From: Callipepla californica brunnescens
Lineage: Eukaryota; Chordata; Aves; Galliformes; Odontophoridae
Direction of reading: 5' to 3'
DNA length: 64,000 bases
NCBI GenBank assembly: GCA_023055505.1
Contig: JALIRH010000014.1
Coordinates: 13,294,501-13,358,500 of the forward strand
The notes beneath the pieces were generated by a model. That model searched no databases, was not told where the DNA came from, and was given only the letters and a program-made list of their open reading frames with translations. The position numbers and the translations under genes were made by a program. Positions 45,601-57,874 of this stretch are shown piece by piece (the stretch's first letter is position 1; each line of letters starts with the position of its first letter).

Positions 45601-48600
45601 AAATGCCCAAGTCTGATGTCAATAAAGAGTACTACACCCAGAACATGGAACGGGAGGTAAGGAAGTGTCTGTGTATGGATGTATACAGGGGAGGGAAGGG
45701 ATCAAACACACTTTCTCTGAACAAAGATGACATGGGTCATTCTAGAATCATGTGTTTGCTTTCATTCTGCATTACATGGCAGTATTGATGTATATATATG
45801 TGTGTGTGTGTAGTAATTTGCCTGCCTTTCAACTGCTGTGTAGATAGCCAACTCTGATGGCACTAGACCAGTTGGTGCACTAGGAAAAGCTACTTCTACC
45901 AGTGACATGCTGCTGAAGCTGGCTCGGACCACTCCTTACTATAAACGCAATCGTCCTCACATCTGTTCCTTCTGGGTAAAAGGGGAATGCAAGAGAGGAG
46001 AAGAATGTCCTTACAGGTACGCACACATCTTAAACAATTTCTTTTTACCGTGGTCAGATACACCTCCCCTTAGGGACTGGAAAAGAGGAAATGCTGCAGT
46101 GGGCAGGAGGTGCAACGCTGTGGTTGGAGCTGGTGTGAAATTTGCAGTAAGGTGGCGTGCAGCACCCGTGAATAAACCTTTGTTGTGCCAGGCTCAGTGG
46201 TGAGGAATTTGTTGCGTAGGTTCGTAGTGTTTTGCCAAAGCAGTGACTGCAGCTCTTCTCTTGCATAGTTCATTTCTTCCCTTCGTGGCGTCAGTCTCCA
46301 CAATCAGAGGTCTTTGTATTTGAACAAGAGCCCGTTTGAAATCCAGCTCTTGGGTTTTGTAGTATTGAATGCTTGGCTGTCAGAAGTGCTGTTCATTCAG
46401 AAGTCAAGGCAGCTCTGCCAATAGCATGTTGATGGCCACAGTCTGACGACTCGGGGCTTTTTGTTCCATGTTGACATCTTTCTGTGAGCAGGGTAAAGCA
46501 TGGAAGCAACCAGATGGTGTTTAGAGGGGAAAGTAGTGGATGAAGTCATGCAAGCTGCAGCTGTGGCTGGTATTAAGAAACACTTTGTTTGCCGAACCTT
46601 AGGCATGAGAAACCTACAGATCCAGACGATCCTCTGGCTGATCAGAATATCAAAGATCGTTACTATGGAATTAATGATCCTGTAGCTGACAAACTTCTGA
46701 AACGGGCATCAACCATGCCTCGATTGGACCCTCCTGATGACAAGACTATCACTACGCTGTATGTTGGAGGGCTCGGAGATACTATCAGTGAATCAGATCT
46801 CAGGTGTGTTGGTGCATTTGCTTGTATACTTTATGCTTTGAGTGCTGCTCGTCTTCAAGGGGGAAAAAAAACTGGCTTTCAGTTTTCTTTAATGGGGAAC
46901 TTGTTTGTGGGCAAGTGCAGAGGAGTACCAGCTTGTTGGAGAACAAATAAACAAGCATATTTCAAGAGCTTTGATTAAGAGAGAGATCTTCAAGGTGAGT
47001 CATCTTTCTGAGCTCTTGGAGGTACTGGGTTACACTTTTCACACCAAATTCTGTATCTTCTCTCTAGCTAGCTGCTGAGAAAAGCTACTACGTTTATTTT
47101 ATTGCTCCGTAATTACACAGAGGAGCAAGTGGCTTGATTTATAGTCATTGCTCTGAACTGGTGATGGAGAAAAGAAAGGATCCAGACGTACTTATTTTGT
47201 CACATTTAACTGCTGTTATTTTCCACACAGAAATCACTTCTACCAGTTCGGGGAGATTCGAACAATAACAGTGGTGCAGAGGCAGCAGTGTGCTTTCATC
47301 CAGTTTGCCACCAGGCAAGCTGCAGAAGTGGCAGCTGAGAAATCCTTCAACAAACTCATTGTCAACGGTCGCAGGCTCAATGTCAAATGGGGAAGGTGAG
47401 TGGTGGGGGTGACATGAGGACACATTATCACTTTCTCAGTTGCCATGTGTGTGCTGTCCTCAGGGGCTTGGTTGTCAAATGGATTAAAGCATGTGGATCT
47501 TTATTTAGTTTATGTAGTCTTGAGAGCTGGATTGGCTATTAAGCTGAAGTAAGTAACAAGCTGTTATGTAGCTGGGATTCTCTTACAGTCCTGTTTGTTT
47601 TATTTCAGCAAATAGGATCTGGGTTGGAGGTAACACAAATTATGGAAAGAGTTTGCTGGTTGAAGGTCACAGATGAGTTTCTGTGACTGTGCTTCCTCTC
47701 TACATCCTTTAAACACTACTTGCACACTTGGTACCAGCCATTTCTGAGACAAACTGTTTTTCATTTTTGGCCTGCTGCAGTGGATCTGGATGATGAAACA
47801 TGGAAATATTGCAGTGTGGCTCCTTACCCTGCTTTTTCTCATCCTTGCCCTCAAACTTTTGTCTGTTCTTCAGGTCCCAGGCAGCAAGAGGTAAAGAGAA
47901 GGACAAGGAAGGTACCACAGAATCTGGGATAAAGCTGGAGCCAGTTCCAGGACTTCCCGGAGGTAAGGGAGTGGTTCTCATGGAAGCAGATCAGCACCAA
48001 ATGCTTCAGAGATGAGAAGGACCAGGGTTAAATCTCTGCCAGCAATATCAACTCAGGACAGTAGAGGCACTGGTGAGCCCAGAGCAGTTACTGACAGCAG
48101 GTTTGCAGCAGATCAGTCTGGAATGGGAAGGGAGCTTTGTCTGGAAGGAGATTCTAGCTGAAAAGAAAGATTGTCGTGTGATGGCTGAATTAACGTTCCT
48201 CAGCTCCAAGATTCTGGCAACCCAGATTGTTTGAGGCTTGGTTCATGTTTTTGTAATCTGTTTTTGTAATCTGAGTGTTGTGTGAAGGCAAAAACAGAGC
48301 TGGTTTCTGGTGGATAAAAGTGGAGTTGTTCTGGAGGTTAGAGCAGCCACACTTCTCTCTCCAGGTCAGTTGTGCAATAGGAGCAGCAGCCTGCCCTTGT
48401 GGGAGAACTGGTTGTTCCTCCTCCCTGAAGGAAGGTGCATCTGCACTTCTGGACTGAGTGTTTGGGATTTCCATAACCCCAGTGTGTTTGGTTTTGTTGT
48501 TTTCCTGCAGCCCTCCCACCTCCTCCAGCTGCAGAAGAGGAGGCTTCTGCAAATTACTTCAATCTACCTCCAAGTGGTCCTCCAGCCGTCGTTAACATCG

Positions 48601-49440
48601 CCTTGCCACCTCCTCCTGGCATTGCTCCACCACCACCTCCAGGTACTTAATTTTCTTCATCAAATGAAGATGTGTACGTAGGTGTTCCAGCATGGAGGGC
48701 TGGAGGTGTAATCCTCCTTGCTCAGCTGGGCTGTAGCACTGGTGCATGCCCTGTATTGATTTTTCCTCATCCCTGCTCATGCAGTCTAAAACGATTGTAG
48801 AAAATAAGCTGTCAGCACAGTTTGATTAAACTGAGCTGCCTGTTGTGGTACGTGTTCACTTTCAAATCTTCAGGCATGTCAGAGATCCCTGTTACTGGTG
48901 TTCAGATCTACTCAGGGCATTTGCTGACTGCGTACATGGTGCATTAACCTGAACTTCAAAGGGTAATTCTGCAGTTGAATGCCAGCCTGTGTTTGGCTGT
49001 GTGTCTGTGCCTGTCTGAAGATGGATCTTTTTGTGGGGCATCAGATCTTGTGGATGCAGTTGCTCCACAGCTGAGTAGAAAGCAATTGAGATTGGGCTTA
49101 GACACGCAGCCAGCAGCTTTTATCTCTAAGGATGCATTTAAGGATTGCTCCCGCTTTTACTGACAGGAAAGGAGGGGATTTGAGGAATCATGGCACCTCT
49201 CTGACACGCAGCTGTCAGCCACGTGTTTTCCATTGGCGCTTTCAAACAGTGCTACATCCACACTGGGTGCTCTGTTGCTTCTCTGAACGTGCCAACTTTG
49301 TTTCTGCAGGTTTTGGACCACACATGTTCCACGCCATGGGGCCACCTCCTCCCTTCATGAGAGCCCCCGGCCCCATTCACTACCCGTCTCAAGATCCCCA
49401 GAGGATGGGTGCCCACGCAGGAAAGCACAGCAGCCCCTAG
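42695..49440 (+). CDS. RBM22: Pre-mRNA-splicing factor RBM22, complete CDS, 11 exons (420 aa)
   Basis: Spliceosomal RNA-binding protein (orthologue of yeast Cwc2/Ecm2 functions) that contacts U6 snRNA and the pre-mRNA near the active site. Exons: 42695-42748, 43122-43175, 44136-44165, 45146-45278, 45556-45656, 45844-46016, 46603-46803, 47231-47395, 47874-47962, 48511-48642, 49310-49440. All are GT-AG and in phase, and the total length equals the human protein. An N-terminal Cys-rich zinc-binding region ([32 protein letters not shown]) is followed by a C3H1 finger at about 159-186 ([19 protein letters not shown]) and an RRM at about 232-305 with RNP2-like LYVGGL and RNP1-like QCAFIQF. The C-terminus is Pro/Gly-rich. 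Residue 2 is Ser where human has Ala. Confidence 0.98.
42749..47873 (+). other. RBM22: RBM22 introns 1-8
   Basis: The first introns are the longest (about 0.37, 0.96 and 0.98 kb). Intron 1 has a (GT)n-like stretch at 42900-42935, and the intron before exon 6 has a short TATATA/GTGTGT tract near 45788-45812. No snoRNA or mobile element is recognised. Confidence 0.5.
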
Positions 49441-49750
49441 CACGTCGTGCCACCCTTGTCATTTAAGTAAATGTTATTTTCTAGTTACCATGGTAGTGCC
49501 GTATGTTGAGCTGTGGGTGAGCTAGAGAAGCCTTATTTCCCTGCTTGCAGACACTGGGCGAGCTGAGCTCTGTGTCACCGTTAGCTAATCCAATCATTAA
49601 GACATCCCAGATATTTCATTTATTGTGTAGGGTTGGGGGGGGGGGGGGGGACAGAAGGGACTGTCAGGTGGGTCTGGGGGTCAGGTGTACCAGAATGACA
49701 GTGCTGTTAGTGTATCCCATTTGCACACTTTTGAAATAAACTTCTGGAAA
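49441..49750 (+). promoter_or_regulatory. RBM22: RBM22 3'UTR and polyadenylation signal
   Basis: AATAAA at 49735-49740, 295 bases after the TAG stop, predicts cleavage near 49,755. A run of 16 G (49635-49650) sits in the middle of this short 3'UTR. Confidence 0.8.
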
Positions 49751-50930
49751 AAAAAACAACAAACCAAACCCTTTTCAAGCCCATTTGGTATCCTCAGTCT
49801 GAACACTATGGACTATTGAAATGGGATGAGAGACTTCTCTACGTCAGTTAATTAATGTCTTGTTATTCTAACTAGCTATTAATCTTGTAGTATTAAGCCA
49901 GGACTGAATATGAGCTGAAAAACAAGCTTATCACATGTGCCAGACTCATGGCTTTGCCTTACAAGTGCCACAGAATTGCTCCATTTATGGCTTTTAACAA
50001 GAAGAAGCTTTCGGTGCTTTCTTTCTTTCCTAATCCCACGTGTCCTGAGCAGGATAAGTGTTACATCATGGGGTGCAGAGTGACCTGGAGTGACAGGTTA
50101 GCACTTTGAACCTGGTGAAGGTCCCTGGAGGTTGGCCTGGTGCTCCCCCTGCAGCTGTGAGCCGTGCAGCACAGCTGCAAGCCTGCCCTGTGTGTTCTCA
50201 GCGTGCTTCAGGCTTTCAAGGCCTTTGGGTGCAGTCTTGAGCTGTGAGATGGATCCGTTACGTTTCTCATTTGATAAGACATGAAACCTTCCTTTTTTTT
50301 TCCCTCCCACCTGTAGCATTTGTCTAGGAGCAACTGTGTCTTCCACGGAGCCTGCAGCTGAATAAGATGTGTGAGCACACGGCTAGAGAATCTTAACATT
50401 ATGTGTATGTCTGCTGCTGTTGTGTAATTGATCTGTGGACATCTCCTGTAAAGCAAAACATGATGGGACCTGTTCTGAAGCCTCGTTTGCTTGTTTAAAA
50501 AAAAAAAAAAAAAGACCAACGCATTAAAAGATGTGAATTTTTCAGTACCTTGCTTTGACCCTGCTTCCTGCAGCAGGGTGCCTGAGGACTTTCATTTTAT
50601 TCAGCTGCCACCAGAGCAGCTACGGCGTGGGCTGTGACAGTGAGGGCACCTCTAGATCTCCGTACTGAGCTGTGGATGTGTGGTGCTGTCAGTGGCACGG
50701 CCCCAGGGCCACAGCTGGGGCACGGAGCGGCCTTCCCTGGAGAGAGAGCTGAGCTTTGGGCTCTAGGGTGAGGAGTTTGGCTCTCGTCAGGTGAGGGGCA
50801 GCACAAAGCAGTGCAGGGGAGGCTGGGCACGCTGGTGATCAGCAGAGCTGCACTGCTCGCTGCTGCCCCCGCCCCAGGATTCCAGTCGGGGCGCTGCAGA
50901 CACCACACTCAGGCTAGCTTCACATGATGG
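49751..50930. other. RBM22-MYOZ3 tail-to-tail spacer
   Basis: No gene is recognised. A run of 17 A at 50497-50513 and a minus-strand AATAAA at 50601-50596 are the only notable sequence features. The stretch could include extended 3'UTR of either convergent neighbour. Confidence 0.5.
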
Positions 50931-50933
50931 CAA

Positions 50934-50939
50934 TTTATT
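50934..50939 (-). promoter_or_regulatory. MYOZ3: MYOZ3 polyadenylation signal (candidate)
   Basis: TTTATT on plus is AATAAA on minus, 1.37 kb downstream of the MYOZ3 stop. It is the first canonical signal found in the 3' direction, implying a 3'UTR of about 1.4 kb with no other gene inside it. Confidence 0.55.
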
Positions 50940-52310
50940 TTCTAACCAGGTCCTCAGAGGTACACGTTTTCTTCAGCTGATGGAGAAAGGGGAGAGAGGT
51001 GGGCTTGGAACAGGTCAGAAGTTGTGCGTCGTACATTCTTAGCATTAAAGGAATAGACCTTTCTTTCTTCCCCTTTGCTTATCCCCCCCTGCTTCTGTGG
51101 GAAGAACAGAGGAAATGCAAAGTTTCCTGCCTGGATGGTGCACTGCAGCAGAATCCCTGTTTGGGATTTCCTCTGTGCTCCATGTGTATGGTATCAGACA
51201 CACTTGGTAAGCGAGGCAGCTGTTTGCTGCGCTTTACAACAAAATTTACTTGTCTGGTTTGACCGCAGCAGTGTAAAAAGCAAACGACTTTTATCCCAGT
51301 GCTCCTTTCTTTCACGGGGTTAAATAAAGGTGACTTTAAGAACTTGACAAAAGCAGTTGTGAGGAAGCGTTAGAGCTTTTTGTTAGCGCTCAGCAGGGCT
51401 TTTCAGATGCTCTGTGCTGGGTACTGCTCTCAGCTGCCTGTCCCACTGTCTGTCACTGCTGGAAAGGTTGGTGTAGTCAGATCCTCACCGCTGGTGACTG
51501 CCTTACCGAGTCCCCAGGGCCACGGCTGTGCTGCTTTCCCTTCCCGCGGGTGCTGGGGCTGCTCACCTGGCAGTAGCATTCAGACATCCGTGAGCCACGC
51601 AGCTCTGGTCCAAACTGACCAACTGTACGAAGCCAAGCTGATGTAAGTTGATCGTAGGGCTTAGGTTGATCTTCAGGCATGCAGATAGGAGTAAGGAGGA
51701 GAAAATAACAGCTGTAGCTAGCCAGTAGCTTAAGGAAAAGGCACACGTTTCCAACTCTTGACCTTTTCCTCTCTTGTCTCCAGGATGTGCTGTGCATGTG
51801 TTGGTAAACAAGCAGGTGATCGGTTCATCGTTAGCTTTTGCTGTCCAGCCAAGCCCCAGGTAACTGCAATTAACGTGCCACTGCCCCCAGAGGCTTGTTC
51901 TGCTGCCCATCAGAGCAGGTCCTGCGTGGCAGCAGCAGCAGGGAGGCTGCAGCTCTGCAGCTGGTGGTCCTGCCAGGTCCCACAGCACGGGGAGGGGAGG
52001 ACGGCCTGCTGGGCAGCTCTGGGTGGTGGTGGTGGTGGGAGCTTGCTGGGATCTCCTTGTGTTAGTGATGAGAACTTGGCTGGTCAGCGCTGAGCATCCT
52101 TGTGACAGTGACTGGCATGGGGGGAATTCAGAATGGTCCCAGACCTGAGCTCGTTCACATCCCGTGGAAAAGGATGACAGCCCGAGAGCACTAGCTTGAC
52201 TTTCACAAAGTGCTAGGCAGGAATACTTCATCCCCTGTCCCCTGCTGTGCAAAGTACGGTTAACTCTAGCGAGGAAAGCATCCGTGGCGATGGGGAGGGG
52301 AGCGTGGGGG

Positions 52311-55300
52311 CTACAGCTCGTCGCTCTCAGGCAGAACCCGCGCCCAACCTTGTGGGACTCTGTTGAAGTTGGGTCTGCGGGAGATGACCTCCAGAACGCT
52401 CAGGTCCAGCTCGGCAGGGGGCACGTAGAAGAGGTCGCTGAGCTGGGCTTTGTCAAACGGGGCAGGAGTCCTATGGCACAAGAGAGGGTGAACTTAGCAC
52501 AGCACGCAGACAGTACGCAGGTCTGGAAGCCTTAATCCAATAAGCAGCAACCAGCAATAGCTTCCCAGGGTGTACTTCTGTACAGAGTGAAGCTCCACTC
52601 AAGTTTGGGCAGGCCGGGGTAGTGCTTCTCGGTGCCTGAGAGCTCGCGGCTGTACTGGGGAGGGAGGAATCCTGCTGGTGCGTTTACCTCAGCCTGCTTT
52701 TGTGAGATGTGAGAGGGGTTAGATTAAGAGAGCAGGTGATGGTGGCAAACCCTCTGGGCTGCAGACAGCGGGCTGTTCACCGCTGATGCGTTCTGCAGAA
52801 GCTCCTGGTGCCCCCTCCTGATTGCTCTAACGCGTGTTCAGGCAAATGCCTTTCAGCTGGCCCCGGTTCCAGCCTGCCTTTAGGGACAGCTCTTGAACTA
52901 TGACTAACAGGAGGAGCAGTGTGGGGGCAAGAGCTGTCATCCCTTTCTGGGGAAATGTCGAAAGGGACCGGGGTGAGCAGTGCCAGCCCCCGGGAAGCCA
53001 AGAATGCTGGGTTTGGAGCAGCGTGGGGGTGATGTGTCGGTGCAGCAGAGCTCTGCTGTGCAAACATGAGCAACGTGGCACTGTTTTGCAACAGCGTCCT
53101 AGGGAGAAGTAAGAGGGGAAAGGTAAGAGAGAGGCTCGTTCGGAAGCTGCCTCCCTCCTGTTAAAAGGCAGTCATTTTCAGAGCTTTGTTTTCACTCTCT
53201 CTTAAGGTAGCAGACCTCAGCAAGCTGGCTGAAGGTCTGTGCTTCGCAGCCTGGAAGCTGAGAAGAAATCAGTCTGCTTTAAAGCAGTTGCTGTTGAGAT
53301 GGTGAACTTTCCCTTGCCCCGTGACACAAGCAAGCTGTGCTGGGATTCACCTAGCTCGAGGCAAAGCTGCTGGCTTCTCACTAGCTGCTCTGTTCCAAAA
53401 AGTGTGTTTTTCTGCAGTTCTGTTTGATGAACTGAGAAGTGATTTAAAAGCCAACAGCTTGGAAGATCATGACGAGCCCGAGTTGAAAGCAGATTGGCTC
53501 TCTGAGTCTTCATGCCTCAGTGAAGAATTAGAGGAGGTGGCGAGAGGCTCGGTGTTAAATTAGCATCCATCTGTATTAAATAACAGTTCAGGACTTTAAA
53601 TAGAAAGGCAGCGTGTGAGAGGGGAGAAATGGTGCAGGGTAAAGCATCATTCAGAAACATGCCCTTGCTCGAGCCTCTGTCCATAAATAAATACTGAGGC
53701 AGAAAGATGGGTAAATGCTGAAAGAGCCAAGCTCTCTGCAGCAGCTCCTTGCTCTCCACCTACAGCAGCTCCACGGAGATGAATGGGGGAAGGAGGCCCT
53801 GGGGTATGGTACTCAGCTTTCGGTTCTCATTACTCTGCTGTGGGTTGCTCCTACCACCAGATCTCTGTCTCCCGAATCCCCACCGAATGCCTTTCCTGAG
53901 AGTTTTAACTTGGCAGTGCCAATTCCATGGTGCTGACCTTGCCTTGCTCTAAGTGGGAGGCACGCAGGGGGCACAGAGGCCGAGCTTTGCTGGAAGCAGC
54001 TGCAGGGCACAGAGCTTGCCAGGCTGAGCCACCAGCAGCATGCCCACAGCCCTCAGTCCCAAACAGGTGTTTGGAAAGGAGCTGGTGACCTCTTAGCACC
54101 TTGTGAGAAGATTAACCTTCGCACCCCTGTGCTTCCAGCAGCTGTTTGGCTACCTTAAGGAAATGAGGAGAGAGACTTGGTGCTGCCTGTGCCACTCCTC
54201 CAGCCAGCCCAGGGCTGAGTCTGGAGAGAATCAGTGAACCCTTCTCCAGGAATGAAAATAAGTCCTCCTAGGGTTCAGCAGGTGACCCTGAGGGTACCCA
54301 GTGGGATGGATGGGTGGGTGGATGGATGGATGGATGGATGGATGGATGGATGGATGGATGGATGGAGGTAACCCTGGCTGGGGGTGCTCATGCCTTGGCC
54401 AGCCTTACCTGTTGAAGTTCACAAAATCCCCGTGAGGGAGTTTCAAGGGCAGCTGATTCTCTCTGCCCACAGCCTTGTCCTTGTCACCGATGTGTCCATG
54501 CCACGGGGAGCGGTAGCCTTTGGGAATGGCTGTGACATTGAACTTCTCTGGGGGCACTTCTTTGAGGGGGCTTGAGTACCCTGAGGAGAGGGGGTTACGT
54601 ATGTATAAAAACATTGCTATATTTATACATCCATAAACCCGAGGGGGCTGTGTGGCAACACTGCCTTTACTCTTGCTCTGCAGCCCCCAGGGCATGTGCA
54701 GAGCTTTTGGGATCTCTGAGACAAGGAGAACCTCTTCACTCCTGGGTGGGTTCTGTCCTCCCTGGGCAGGGAGGGAGGGAGGGAGGGAGGGGATGGAAAG
54801 GGACAGACCAGGGTGCACTGCCTCCTGTAGTGCTGCGTGGAGATCACAGCGGGGTCAGATTTGGGGTGCAAGCTTACCTGGAGCCAGAGAATCTGGATTG
54901 AGGACTTTGATCATATGCAAGACTTTCTCTGTCTTCTTGGGCACCTCGGGAGGGCCACCGTGGGGTGACACTGCCACGTGCAGCTCAGAGTGAAAGCTCT
55001 GCTGACCCTCAGCGTTCCCAGCCTGTGGGTGGAAGGGTTGGGGACTCAGCCTGCCCAGCTGCCCAAAATGGGGCAGTGAGGGATGCAAGCAGGAGCACTT
55101 TGATGCTGTCTACTCACTGTCCACTCGTTGGCTGCTCCTTCTCCTCTTTCAGTGCCGTGTGAGCCAGCTGGTCCTGGGGACTGCAAGAAGCAGAGGACAG
55201 GGCTCAGGGCTGCACTGCCAGCCCCTTGCTGTGAGTGGGATGCTGGGCCACGCTGCACTCCCAGCTCACTGAGCTGCCTCCTGCAAAGGCTGCAAGAAGT

Positions 55301-55607
55301 GGGGGACACCAGCCTGTCCGGAGCAGGGCACACACCTTGCTGTAGCCACTGGGATGCTCAAAGACAAAGCGCTGCATCCTCTTCTGCCGCTGCTGGAAGA
55401 GCTGGGAGCCACGGTTGGTACTCAGGGAGAGCTCCTCCAGCATCACGTCCTGCGGTGTGCTCATCTTCTTGCCCAGGTCCAGCTGGGGAGCTGAGGACAC
55501 GAGGGGAGGATGAGGATCTTGGTGAGAGGATGGGGGTTGCTATTGGGGCTCGGTGGTGTGTGTGCCCTCTGCTTACCATCTCCAGGATCTGGTTTCATGA
55601 TGGTCAT
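52311..55607 (-). CDS. MYOZ3: Myozenin-3 (calsarcin-3), complete CDS, 6 coding exons (241 aa)
   Basis: Z-disc protein of fast skeletal muscle that links alpha-actinin, gamma-filamin, telethonin and calcineurin. Exons in transcript order: 55607-55577, 55490-55336, 55180-55118, 55022-54878, 54580-54409, 52470-52311. All are GT-AG with continuous phase. Family blocks seen: [20 protein letters not shown] near the N-terminus, FHSELHV in exon 4, [24 protein letters not shown] in exon 5, and the C-terminal end [21 protein letters not shown], which places it as MYOZ3 with its typical ESxEL terminus. The N-terminus is shorter than in mammals: the exon gives [10 protein letters not shown], and either Met could start. 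The penultimate intron is 1.9 kb; the others are under 300 bp. Confidence 0.95.
52471..54408 (-). other. MYOZ3: MYOZ3 intron 5
   Basis: The largest MYOZ3 intron. It contains a (GGAT)n microsatellite at its left-hand transcript start (near 54303-54366) and no recognised coding exon on the minus strand. A 50-codon open stretch on plus (53403-53563) is acidic and follows a good acceptor, but it has no known relative. Confidence 0.55.
54303..54366. repeat. (GGAT)n tetranucleotide microsatellite
   Basis: About 60 bp of near-perfect GGAT/ATGG repeats with one GGGT variant near the left end, located in MYOZ3 intron 5 just beyond exon 5. It is likely to vary in length between individuals. Confidence 0.95.
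54770..54793. repeat. (GGGA)n microsatellite in MYOZ3
   Basis: Six tandem GGGA units within the MYOZ3 intron between the exons at 54878-55022 and 54409-54580. Confidence 0.85.
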
Positions 55608-56740
55608 CGCCCGCTGCTGCGCTCCTAGGGCAGAGCTGAGGGATGGGGACAGCTGAAAGAGAAAGGTGGCCCTGGGTGATGGCTGAGCATGGGGAGCTGC
55701 TCCCCATGGCAGCACTAGGGATGCTCAGAGCCCTGGGGATGCTGTGTGTGAGTCAAGCTGTGTTTTTGTGTGCCCTCCCCAATCTTTGCATCTGTCACCA
55801 CTCCCTCTCCCCCCCAGCCAGACCCCTCTTGGGAAGCCTGGAGCCATCCTGTGTCTGATTTCCTTTTTGTCTTCCTTTAGGGCAGAACTATGCCCAGCAC
55901 TGTCTGCAGCAAGGTGTCCTCACCCCTGAGCCCCACTGAGATCAGCACTGCAGGCCCTGGCTGCTTCCACCATCCACCTCAGCAGAGTTATTTTCAGCTG
56001 CTGCCCACAGGAGCTGCAACCCTGACCCCGCAGGGCGAGGAGCAGAAGAGCCCAGCCTGTGGGGTGAGTGGGGATTGAGGCTGTCACCTTCCCCTAGGAG
56101 CCCTGGGCAGCTCCGGTTCCCCCAGCTGTGGCTGCATGGAGCATGGCACATGGTTCTTTGCCAGCTCTGGCTCCGATGTTGCCCATTCTCACCTGGCAGC
56201 AGCACTGCGGGACGGGGAACTGCTCACTCCTCTGCAAACCTTTTCCTGGCTCTGTCTGCCGTGTCCCATTGGGGGACCCACCCCAAGGCTGGGCTGTCCG
56301 CAAGCCCTGTGCACCCACCCGTCCCTTGGCCCAAGCGAGACACCTCAATTCCCTACCTGTCCAGGGGATTCCTTGCGATAGCAGGGGTTGAGGATGCCCT
56401 GTGGCTGCGCCGGGCACAAAGACACAGTGTGGCTTCAGCCAGTAGCGTTGGGTGGCCCCAGCTGGCACCCCGAGCTCCTGCTGCTCGCCCCAATCCCTGC
56501 AGGGCTCTGGCCGGGATGCCGAGGTCCGGCTGTGGGGCAGCGGTTATTTCTGGCTGAGAAAGGGGCGGAGCGGGGCTGACCCTTGGGGACCGGGACGGTG
56601 CCACCCCAGCACCGAGCGGGGCTGAGCCTTGGGGCCGACCCCCAGGGGCGGTGGCTGTGAGCAGGAGGTGTCTGCAGGTGCCCAGGCACCCAGGGGCGGT
56701 CGGAAGCAGGCAGGCAGGCAGGCAGGTGGGATAGCGGCAG
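55608..56740 (-). other. MYOZ3 5' flank and SYNPO-MYOZ3 spacer
   Basis: The first MYOZ3 coding exon is preceded on minus by CCTCAG and CCCTAG acceptor-like sites about 15-30 bases upstream of the ATG, so at least one noncoding 5' exon probably lies further right in this interval. I cannot place it. No other gene is seen. A (CAGG)n stretch lies at 56707-56726. Confidence 0.5.
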
Positions 56741-56746
56741 TTTATT
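56741..56746 (-). promoter_or_regulatory. SYNPO: SYNPO polyadenylation signal (candidate)
   Basis: TTTATT on plus gives AATAAA on minus, about 1.13 kb downstream of the conserved SYNPO long-form stop. It is the first canonical signal in that direction. The implied 3'UTR contains a poly-T/CT tract on the coding strand (57361-57381). Confidence 0.55.
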
Positions 56747-57874
56747 TCTGAGCTGGGAATACACGTGCATGGTGCAGTGGCTGCAGAGCCCAGGGGACAA
56801 GGATGCTTGCTACCACAGCGTGTCCCAGCGGAAGGGACAGGGGGACGGGGTCTCCCCTAAGAGGAGCTGTGCCCTGGTAGGACCCCCCTTTCCTTTGCTG
56901 GCACCAGGGCTGTAACCCTCCCGGTTCCCTGAAGTTGCTGCCTTAGCTCTCCCTGCATCACTCCCCAGGCTCTGCCCTATAGCTGTGCCCACTCCCTTGC
57001 CCCCTCTCCCCATCACCCTCCCATCACCTACCATTGCTGCTGTCTTCCAGGGAGCTCCTGTGGAGACACCAACCTGTTCTCAAACCCTCACACCTGCATC
57101 CAGACCTCCTCCCAGCCCTCTGCAACCTGCACTGTTGCCTTCTGCATGCCCCCATCTCCCCCCATCGCATTGCCCTCCATCCCTGCCACATCCCTCCATG
57201 GGGACGGGGATGGGGACAGTGACAGGGGCTGGGGCTGGCTCCCTCTGCCCAGGCAGTGGCAGGTGACATGTCCCCTTGGCACAGCAATAAATAACTCTGG
57301 ATATCTGCGTTGTTGCTAGGGAAGAATTAAGGGGAAATTCTTTCAGGAGGGGTCAAAAGTAAAAAAAGAAAAAAAAAAAAACCAAAACATAAAAGCGAGG
57401 AAGATTTGGAAGGGGGAGGAGGGAGTGGGGGGAGGATAAAATATTCACTTCTCCTCCCCCAGATCTGGTTTCAATTGAAAGCAGCCGGGCTGCCAAGCAG
57501 GGCTGGGCAGGGTGCCCCCAACCACGGCACAGCAGTGCTGTGCCACCCCCAGAAAGCTGAGCCGTGGGGTGCCGGGCCGTGTCCCCCCCCCCCCAGCACC
57601 GGGCACAGGGATGGTCCTGCTGCCAGCTGCCCTGCGCTCGCTGCTGAGCATGCAGTCCTGCCCCGAAAGGTTAGGGTGGTAAAAATAGTGCTGGGCCACG
57701 GGGCCGTGGGTGGGCAGGAGGTGGCTGACCCCGGTGGTGCGCTGATAGGGATGGGGCCACCCCGTGCACCCCCAGCCCAGTGCTCCCAGTGCCTTTCCCT
57801 GCCCGGGGACCGCGCCAGGGGTGGCACCGCGGGGGATGCCCCGTCCCCAAGCGGTGTACGTGGCTGGGGCTGCC

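Noticed and set aside
50497..50513. A17 run as the tail of a processed pseudogene
   Set aside because: No recognisable cDNA-like sequence precedes it and no target-site duplication is evident.
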